A DNA stretch of 34,851 nucleotides from CAYQMF01 sp964418595 (GTDB lineage Bacteria > Planctomycetota > UBA1135 > UBA2386): contig CAYQMF010000067.1 in the NCBI GenBank assembly GCA_964418595.1, positions 1-34,851 on the forward strand, written 5' to 3'. How positions within the stretch are numbered: position 1 is the stretch's first letter; every line of letters starts with the position of its first letter. Shown here in pieces: positions 29,532-34,851 of this stretch. A model generated the notes under the pieces. That model searched no databases. It worked only from the letters and a program-made list of their open reading frames with translations, and had not been told where the DNA came from. The translations under genes were made by a program, and so were the position numbers.

Positions 29532-32060
29532 GTGACCGCCCATCCCAGCCTCACGCCGGACGAACTCGAGGACCGGGTCGCGATTGCGTTCCTGGAGCGG
29601 TACCGCGTCGACGATGCCGCCGGTCGGACGCGCAGCCTTGTCGACTACGTCGCTGCGTTCCCCGGCTACGAGGCGCGGGTCGCGCAGGAGTGGCTGATCG
29701 CTGCCGGCCACGTCGCCGCAGACGCGCGGTCGACGGTGGCATCCTCGGCGGCGAGCGGAGCGACCGACGCGATCGGGCCGTATCGCGTGCTGCACGAACT
29801 GGGCCGCGGCGGCCAGGGCGTCGTGTACCTCGCGCACGATCCACGCGTCGGCCGCAAGGTCGCGCTCAAGGTGCTCGCGCGCGACCTCGCCGCGCTCTCC
29901 GGTCAGGCGGCACTGCGCTTCAAGCGCGAGGCGGAGGCGATCGCTCGCCTCGACCATCCACACATCGCGACCGTGTACGAGGTGGGGGAGGCCGATGGCG
30001 CCTTCTACCTCGCCATGCGCTACGTCGCGGGCGGCAGCCTGCAGCAGCGCATCGCCGCGCGCGTGGCGGAGGGCGAAGGTCCACCCCGCGCGCGCGCCGA
30101 CCTCGACGCTTCGGTGCGGCTGATCGAGCGCGCCGCGCGTGCGCTCCAGGCGGCGCATGGCGCCGGCATCCTGCACCGCGACGTCAAGCCGGCGAACCTC
30201 CTGCTCGCCGGTCCCGACGAGCCGGTGCTCGTCGACTTCGGCCTGGCCAGCGACGCGGCGGGGAGCACGCCGACGATCACCGTGCCCGGCGCCGTGATCG
30301 GCACGCTGTGCTACCTGCCGCCGGAGCGCCTCGCCGGTGGCGGCGCCGACGCGCGCGGCGACGTGTACGGGCTCGGCGCGGTGCTCTTCGAGTTGCTGGC
30401 GCTGCGCCGCCCGCACCAGGCCGCGACCACCGCCGCGGAGCTGCACGCGATCGCGCACGCACCGCTGCCCGACGTGCGGCGCGAGAACCCGGCGGTGGGG
30501 CGCGACCTCGCCGTGGTCGTCGCCACCGCGCTCGCGCGCGAGACCGCGCAGCGCTACCAGACCGCCGCGGCGTTCGCCGACGACCTCGCGCGCGTGCTCG
30601 CGCACGAGCCGATCCAGGCGCGCCCGGCCGGGGCGTGGACGCGTCTGCTGCGCTTCGGCGAGCGCGAGCCGGCGCTGGCGACGACGCTCATCGGGCTGCT
30701 GCTGGTCCTGGGCGTGGGGCTCGCCACGACCACGTGGTTCTGGCGTCGCGAGAGCAGGGCCCTCGCCGACGTCGTGCGCCTCCAGGACCTCAAGCTCGCC
30801 CGCGAGCTGCGTACGCGCGAAGGCTCACTCTGGCCGGCGCGGCCGGAGCAGGCCGAGGCGATGCAGGCCTGGATCGACGACGCGCGCGCGCTGGGCACGC
30901 GTATGCCTGGGCACACAGAGTTGCTCGGTCGTTTGCCGCCGCCGGGGTCCGACCCCACCGCCGACTGGCAGCGCGAGCAGCTCGAGACCCTGACGCGCGA
31001 GGTCAGCGACCTCGACGTGCGCGTCGCCCGGGTGGAAGCGCGGCGCCAGACCGCGCTCGCCCTCCCCGACGCGACGCTCGTGCGCTTCGCCGACGCGTGG
31101 GCGGCGGCGCGCGCCCGCGTCGCGGCCTCGCCGCGCTACGGCTTCGATCTGCCGCCGCAGCTCGGCCTCGTACCGCTCGGCCCCGATCCCAGGAGCGCCC
31201 TCGAGGAGTTCGCGCACGCGACCTCGGGCGCGATCCCGGGGCGCGATGCGATCACCGGCAAGCTCGCCTTCGACGAAGGCTCCGCCGTGGTGCTCGTGCT
31301 GATCCCCGGCGGACGCGCGGTGCTCGGCGCCGACCGCGAGCGCCCCGCCGACGGCCGCCCGGCCAACGTCGACCCGGCGGTGCCCGCGGAGTGGACCCCG
31401 AGCTACGTGGTCGACCTGCAGCCGTTCTTCCTGAGCAAGTTCGAACTCACCCAGGCGCAGTGGCAGCGGCACACCGGCGAGAACCCCAGCGCCTACAAGC
31501 CCGACTCCGGCCTCACGCGCATCGGGTCCACGCTGCACCCCGTGGAGCTGGTCACCTGGGAGCGCTTCGCCCGCACGCTGCCGGAACTCGACCTCGCGCT
31601 TCCCACGGAGGCGCAGTGGGAGTGGGCGTATCGCGCCGGCACGTCGACTGCGTATCCGCACGGCGACGACAACAAGGGACTCGCGGGGCGCGAGAACCTC
31701 GCCGACGCGTACGCGCGCGAGCACGGGCGCAACGGCAAATGGCGCTTCCTCGACTGGCTGAACGACGGATTCACCGTGCACGCGCCGGTCGGCAGCTTCC
31801 TGCCCAATGGCTTCGGCCTGCACGACATGGGCGGCAACGTGAAGGAGTGGTGCGCCGACTCGTGGGAGGACTACCCCGCCGTCGCGCCCGCGCCCGGCGA
31901 TGGTCTGCGGCTCGGCGAGTACGGCCGGTACCGCATCGTGCGCGGCGGCAGCTACGCGAGCGCGGACGACGACCCGCGGTCGGCGGCGCGCGGTGGTGTG
32001 GAGAAGACGCTCAGCGGGCCGGAGGCCGGCGTGCGCCCGATGCGGCGCGTGCAGCGATAG
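29532..32060 (+). CDS. Ser/Thr protein kinase fused to a C-terminal FGE-sulfatase domain
   Basis: 842 aa. GTG 29532 is the chosen start; it has no strong ribosome binding site, but upstream residues are very Arg-rich. An N-terminal region of about 80 residues (ELEDRVAIAFLERYRVDD...VDYVAAFPGYEARV) is like the one in planctomycete sigma-linked kinases. The kinase domain (82-360) has LGRGGQGVVYLA, Lys113 in ALKVL, HRDVKPANLLL (215-225), DFGLA (235-239) and GTLCYLPPERL. A single membrane helix follows at about 384-404 (TTLIGLLLVLGVGLATTTWFW). The outside part has a coiled stretch (490-510) and an FGE-type domain (about 585-842): FFLSKFELTQAQWQRHTGEN, LPTEAQWEWAYRAGTS, GLHDMGGNVKEW, RIVRGGSY. Whether the FGE domain is catalytic is unknown. 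Confidence 0.92.
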   Translation: MTAHPSLTPDELEDRVAIAFLERYRVDDAAGRTRSLVDYVAAFPGYEARVAQEWLIAAGHVAADARSTVASSAASGATDAIGPYRVLHELGRGGQGVVYLAHDPRVGRKVALKVLARDLAALSGQAALRFKREAEAIARLDHPHIATVYEVGEADGAFYLAMRYVAGGSLQQRIAARVAEGEGPPRARADLDASVRLIERAARALQAAHGAGILHRDVKPANLLLAGPDEPVLVDFGLASDAAGSTPTITVPGAVIGTLCYLPPERLAGGGADARGDVYGLGAVLFELLALRRPHQAATTAAELHAIAHAPLPDVRRENPAVGRDLAVVVATALARETAQRYQTAAAFADDLARVLAHEPIQARPAGAWTRLLRFGEREPALATTLIGLLLVLGVGLATTTWFWRRESRALADVVRLQDLKLARELRTREGSLWPARPEQAEAMQAWIDDARALGTRMPGHTELLGRLPPPGSDPTADWQREQLETLTREVSDLDVRVARVEARRQTALALPDATLVRFADAWAAARARVAASPRYGFDLPPQLGLVPLGPDPRSALEEFAHATSGAIPGRDAITGKLAFDEGSAVVLVLIPGGRAVLGADRERPADGRPANVDPAVPAEWTPSYVVDLQPFFLSKFELTQAQWQRHTGENPSAYKPDSGLTRIGSTLHPVELVTWERFARTLPELDLALPTEAQWEWAYRAGTSTAYPHGDDNKGLAGRENLADAYAREHGRNGKWRFLDWLNDGFTVHAPVGSFLPNGFGLHDMGGNVKEWCADSWEDYPAVAPAPGDGLRLGEYGRYRIVRGGSYASADDDPRSAARGGVEKTLSGPEAGVRPMRRVQR

Positions 32061-32093
32061 ATGCGCGGTGCGCGGCGTCCGCGCGGGCCGCGT

Positions 32094-32498
32094 TCAGCGC
32101 GACGCTTCGAGACTCGCGTCGAACTGCGTGCGGCGCTTCTTCGACGCTTGCGCGCGGTAGCTCTCGTCGAGCCACTCCTCGAAGAGCTGCGCCGGCGGCA
32201 GCTCGCGCCCGAGCTTGCCCTTCTCCAGATCGAACGACACCCAGCCGCTCTTGCCGAGCCCGTACCCCGTGGGCGTCGCGCCCGGCACGGCGAGCGCCAC
32301 CGTCTGCGACTCCGGCAGCTTGAGCGAGAGCGACGGCGGATCGTCCGGCGCGCCCAAGTACGCGAAGGTCTTGTCGTCGACCGCGAGGTCGAGGTGGCCG
32401 GGCCACGGGCTCTTCGTGTGCGCCCCGGGGAAGCGCGCGAGCCCACGTTCGCGCAGGTGGGCGACGAGGCTGGACGTGGTCTTGGGCGGCCTGGGCAT
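32094..32498 (-). CDS. MmcQ/YjbR-family protein
   Basis: 134 aa, ATG start. The sequence shows the MmcQ/YjbR fold with its ending: DKTFAYLGAPDDPPSLSLKL, then VPGATPTGYGLGKSGWVSFD, the conserved G-(Y/W)-x-x-x-G-W region, and LFEEWLDESYRAQA as terminal helix. The family is annotated as DNA-binding by resemblance (CyaY-like fold), with no defined role. It converges on the kinase gene with 33 bp between and is separated from the ECF sigma gene upstream by 60 bp. The two may form one minus-strand unit. Confidence 0.8.
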   Translation of the reverse strand: MPRPPKTTSSLVAHLRERGLARFPGAHTKSPWPGHLDLAVDDKTFAYLGAPDDPPSLSLKLPESQTVALAVPGATPTGYGLGKSGWVSFDLEKGKLGRELPPAQLFEEWLDESYRAQASKKRRTQFDASLEASR

Positions 32499-32558
32499 CG
32501 GGCGCGAGTGTAGGAAGCGGAGCGATCGGGACCAGCTTCGCTGCGGGGACGGTCCGGT

Positions 32559-33131
32559 CTAGCGATCGCCCACCCACGCCGCGAGCCCCGCCGTCCCCTG
32601 CAGCCGCTCGCGCAACCGCTGCCAGCGCTTGCGACAGGTCTCTGGGGTCACACCGAGCACCGCCGCGGCTTCGACATGCGTCAGGCCCTCCAGCCCCAGC
32701 AGCGACAGGAGCTGACGGTCCTCGTCGTCCAGCGCGTCGAGGTGCGCGACGGCGGCCTTCGTGTCTTCCTGTCGGGCGACGCGCTGGGTCATCGACGTCA
32801 CGGTCTCGATCACGCCGCCCAGCTCCGTGTCGCCGCCGGGGCGGTGGCGGGCGCTGATGGGGCTGCGCGACAGCTCGCGGAGGGTCTCGAGCCAGACGCG
32901 GTTGGCGATCCCGAAGAGCCAGGCGCGGAACGAGCCGCGCGCCGGATCGAACGTGGCCTGCCGCGTGCACGCGCGCACGGCGACCTCCTGCACGAGGTCG
33001 CCCGGCTCGAGCCAGCGGCGCAGGTCGCCGCGCAGGCGGACGTGTGCCCACGCGTACAGGCGCGGGGCGGTCTCGGCGAGGGCGTCGAGGAACGGCGGCG
33101 AGGGGGCAGGCGAACCGGGCGGGTCGACCAC
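32559..33131 (-). CDS. ECF-type RNA polymerase sigma factor
   Basis: 190 aa, GTG start. Region 2: LEPGDLVQEVAVRACTRQAT followed by FRAWLFGIANRVWLETLRE. Region 4: LDALDDEDRQLLSLLGLEGL then THVEAAAVLGVTPETCRKRW, ending QRLRERL; the helix-turn-helix is clear. No anti-sigma gene follows it. The nearest signalling gene is the kinase with FGE domain at 29532, on the opposite strand, which carries the N-terminal extension typical of sigma-linked kinases. That suggests, but does not show, a functional pair. A 215-bp divergent region separates it from the DUF4143 ATPase gene. Confidence 0.87.
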   Translation of the reverse strand: MVDPPGSPAPSPPFLDALAETAPRLYAWAHVRLRGDLRRWLEPGDLVQEVAVRACTRQATFDPARGSFRAWLFGIANRVWLETLRELSRSPISARHRPGGDTELGGVIETVTSMTQRVARQEDTKAAVAHLDALDDEDRQLLSLLGLEGLTHVEAAAVLGVTPETCRKRWQRLRERLQGTAGLAAWVGDR

Positions 33132-33285
33132 GTGCGGGAGAAGGCTACCACCGGGCGCGGGCTGGGCGTCGCGCGCCCTGGCGGCCAGGCCGGCGAAGCC
33201 CGCGCGCGTGCCCGTAGCTGCCGGTCGAGCTCACACCACGCCTGGTGGCACGCCGGCGGTGGGTTTCATCTGGCCGGGCCCGTAC

Positions 33286-33354
33286 CTTTCGATCAGCCGA
33301 CCCCCGATCTTTCGATCAGCCGCAGCCCGAGGTTACGATCAGCCGGATGCCCGG
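33286..33354 (+). repeat. three 23-bp direct repeat units overlapping the ATPase start
   Basis: CTTTCGATCAGCCG occurs at 33286-33299 and 33309-33322. GTTACGATCAGCCG occurs at 33332-33345. The copies start exactly 23 bp apart. The remaining bases of each unit also keep a Cys/Pro-codon-like CCC-GA pattern, so the period is a true tandem unit with decay in the third copy. The third unit includes the ATG of the DUF4143 gene (33347). Confidence 0.9.
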
Positions 33355-34603
33355 CCGCCTCCACGCCCGTTTCGCAGCGCCGCGCCTGGTCGAAGGCCTG
33401 GCTGATTCCCCGGTGGTGCTGGTCCACGGGCCCCGCCAGTGCGGCAAGACGACGCTGGCGCAGACAGTCGGCCGGAAGCATGGCTACACCTACCTCAGTT
33501 TCGACGATGCGGTGACGCTCGGCGCAGCGACCGCGGACCCGGCTGGGTTCGTCGGCGACCTCCCGGAGCGCACGATCCTCGACGAGGTGCAACGGGCGCC
33601 CGGCATCTTCGCGGCGCTGAAGAGCGCCGTCGACCGCCGCCGCACTCCGGGTCGATTCCTGCTCACCGGTTCGAGCAGTGCGCTGCTGGTTCCCAACCTC
33701 GCCGACTCCCTGGCCGGCCGGATGGAGATCCTCCGCCTGCACCCGCTGGCCCAGTGCGAACTCGCAGGTCGCGATCCGGGTTTCCTCGAGGCACTCTTCG
33801 CCGACCGGTTCGCGGTGTTCCGCGCCGCGCGTCTCGGCAAGGCCCTCGCCGCGCGCATGGTGGCCGGCGGCTATCCCGCCGCGCTCGCCCGGCCCGTACC
33901 TCGTCGCCGCGCGATCTGGTACCGCGACTACATCGAGACGCTGATCGAGCGCGACGTGCGGGATCTGGCCCGCATCCGATCGCTCGATGTCCTCCCCCGC
34001 CTCCTCGCCGCGGCAGCCGCGCAGACCGCGTGCCTGCTGAACGTCAGCGAGCTGGCCGGCCCGTTCCAGCTCACCCGCCCGACGATCCGCGACTACGTGA
34101 CGCTGCTCGCGCGCGTCTTCCTGTTGGAGGAACTACCCCCGTGGCACAGCAACCGGATGAGCCGCCTCGTGAAGACGCCGAAGCTGCACCTCGGCGACGC
34201 GGGCGTCGTTTGTGCGCTCCTCGGGCTCGATGCCGACACGCTGTGGGAGGATCGCAAGACCCTGGGGCAGGTGCTCGAGACGTTCGTGTTCCAGGAGCTG
34301 CGCCGGCAGGCGAGCTGGGGTGGCGAACCGATCCGCTTCCACCACTTCCGCGACAAGGACGGCGTCGAGGTCGACATCGTGCTGGAGGCTGCGGGCGGCC
34401 GGCTGGCGGGCGTCGAGGTGAAGGCAGGCGCCACCGTGACCGCGGCCGACTTCCGAGGCTTGCGCAAGCTCAAGGAGGCTGCCGGGCGGCGGTTCGCGGC
34501 GGGCGTCGTGCTGTACGACGGTGAGGTCAGCGCGCGCTTCGGCGGCGGGCTGATCGCTCTGCCCATCCGGGCCTTGTGGGAGCCCGCGTGGATGGAGGCA
34601 TGA
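33347..34603 (+). CDS. AAA ATPase with C-terminal DUF4143 (AAA_14 family)
   Basis: 418 aa from ATG 33347; in-frame upstream sequence is repeat DNA. Walker A GPRQCGKTTLA (28-38), Walker B TILDEVQRAP (76-85) and sensor-like FLLTGSSSALL (104-114) define the AAA_14 domain. YRDYIETLIERDVRDLARI marks the middle helical segment. The DUF4143 part ends with RDKDGVEVDIVLEA and VEVKAGATVTAADFRGLRKL, which has the D-x(n)-E-x-K pattern of a PD-(D/E)XK-nuclease-like fold. This large family is usually a stand-alone gene of unknown job, patchily spread among bacteria and archaea, consistent with horizontal transfer. No partner gene is seen here. The 23-bp repeats run into its start, and a hairpin lies 18 bp past its stop. 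Confidence 0.9.
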   Translation: MPGRLHARFAAPRLVEGLADSPVVLVHGPRQCGKTTLAQTVGRKHGYTYLSFDDAVTLGAATADPAGFVGDLPERTILDEVQRAPGIFAALKSAVDRRRTPGRFLLTGSSSALLVPNLADSLAGRMEILRLHPLAQCELAGRDPGFLEALFADRFAVFRAARLGKALAARMVAGGYPAALARPVPRRRAIWYRDYIETLIERDVRDLARIRSLDVLPRLLAAAAAQTACLLNVSELAGPFQLTRPTIRDYVTLLARVFLLEELPPWHSNRMSRLVKTPKLHLGDAGVVCALLGLDADTLWEDRKTLGQVLETFVFQELRRQASWGGEPIRFHHFRDKDGVEVDIVLEAAGGRLAGVEVKAGATVTAADFRGLRKLKEAAGRRFAAGVVLYDGEVSARFGGGLIALPIRALWEPAWMEA

Positions 34604-34621
34604 CGGTGAGAAGGCTGCCCT

Positions 34622-34645
34622 GCGCGTAGTGCGATCCCTACGCGC
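34622..34645 (+). terminator. hairpin after the DUF4143 ATPase gene
   Basis: Perfect 8-bp stem GCGCGTAG (34622-34629) and CTACGCGC (34638-34645) with an 8-nt loop, 18 bp after the stop. A T-run is lacking, but position and stem strength make it a likely transcript end. Confidence 0.55.
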
Positions 34646-34722
34646 GGAGGGGTCATACGGGAATCAAACCCCGACGAGTGTGGTTGCCGAGCGATCAAAC
34701 AGTTGGTAGAGGAGAGCGAACG

Positions 34723-34851
34723 ATGGAGACCACGAAGGTGACCAGAATGATGAGCGCTCGCACGATGTTTGCTCCGTCCGTCCGTCCGTCCGTCCGTCCG
34801 TCCGTCCGTCCGTCCGTCCGTCCTTCTTGCCTCATTGATGGTGTTCGTGCC
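34723..34851 (+). CDS. 5' part of a short ORF with a tetranucleotide repeat in its coding sequence
   Basis: ATG 34723 follows AGAGGAGAG at good spacing, the best ribosome binding site of this end. The reading frame stays open for 43 codons to the window edge. It starts METTKVTRMMSARTMFAPSV and then repeats the four-residue unit PSVR, because twelve copies of TCCG (34773-34820) equal 16 codons. After the repeat it reads PSCLIDGVRA. Codon use outside the repeat is not strongly biased, so the gene may not be real. If it is, loss or gain of one repeat unit would shift the frame, as in phase-variable genes. Product unknown. Confidence 0.35.
   Translation, partial: METTKVTRMMSARTMFAPSVRPSVRPSVRPSVRPSCLIDGVRA
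34773..34823. repeat. TCCG microsatellite, 12 units plus TCC
   Basis: Twelve perfect TCCG units run from 34773 to 34820, then TCC (34821-34823) and a change to TTCTT. Long tetranucleotide tracts of this kind are rare in bacterial genomes and mutate by slippage. Confidence 0.97.

Noticed and set aside
27920..32323. 1467-codon open frame on the + strand across the beta-helix and kinase genes
   Set aside because: Antisense and out-of-frame shadow of GC-rich genes. It has no family motifs and is extremely Arg/Ala/Asp-rich; the minus-strand beta-helix gene and the + kinase frame both have clear domains.
33286..33354. CRISPR-like array before the ATPase gene
   Set aside because: Only three units, inter-core segments are 9 bp and similar to each other, and no cas genes are present.
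34640..34690. tRNA or tmRNA fragment on the minus strand (GGGGTTTGATTCCC resembles a T-arm)
   Set aside because: The stem does not pair over five positions around a 7-nt loop, and there is no acceptor stem or CCA end.

Overview
The window is GC-rich (roughly 70%) bacterial DNA with strong G/C preference at third codon positions. Three kinds of evidence point to Planctomycetota: a Ser/Thr kinase fused to a sulfatase-modifying-factor (FGE) domain, ECF-type sigma factors linked to TPR and kinase genes, and a secreted parallel beta-helix protein with a DIGADE-type motif. System II (ResB/CcsA) cytochrome c assembly fits this. The assignment is inference from gene content, since no rRNA or other taxonomic marker is present.

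Layout. The left end (1-3.3 kb, +) is accessory-looking. It holds a truncated unknown gene, a small gene whose reading frame shifts twice, a clear intrinsic terminator, three tandem paralogous ~110-aa proteins and a clan GH-A-like TIM-barrel protein. A zinc-ribbon membrane protein follows. From 3.7 to 12.0 kb nearly everything is on the minus strand: a ZIP-like/ArsP-like permease fusion, ALDH7 - scramblase-like protein - homoserine kinase, a 17-bp tandem repeat, a coupled GT2 - DUF2304 - DinB unit, and a TolB-like propeller protein. From 12.1 to 16 kb there are queA and queG (consecutive steps of queuosine synthesis), a ThiE-like protein, a membrane/TPR protein, a 58-aa zinc ribbon and a 34-bp perfect palindrome.

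From 16.1 to 19.5 kb (+) lie a degenerate histidine-kinase-like gene and a translationally coupled sigma factor - zinc-finger/TPR anti-sigma-like - small secreted protein unit. GDPD and a DUF6941-like protein run back toward it. From 21.0 to 26.2 kb a tight + operon carries a membrane protein with a duplicated domain, ResB, a long CcsA and a GmhA-like isomerase. From 26.2 to 29.3 kb (-) are a DUF4384-like protein, an SDR and the beta-helix protein. From 29.5 to 33.1 kb are the kinase-FGE fusion, a MmcQ/YjbR protein and an ECF sigma factor. At the right end an AAA/DUF4143 ATPase is preceded by three 23-bp repeat units. It is followed by a short ORF, open to the window edge, whose coding sequence contains a TCCG microsatellite.

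Most genes are ordinary housekeeping or planctomycete-typical genes. The less usual material is at the two ends (frameshifted gene, paralog trio with GH-A protein, iterated repeats, microsatellite ORF) and in the fusions and duplications (ZIP-ArsP, duplicated domain next to ResB/CcsA). Product names rest on motifs read by eye; no database search was run.
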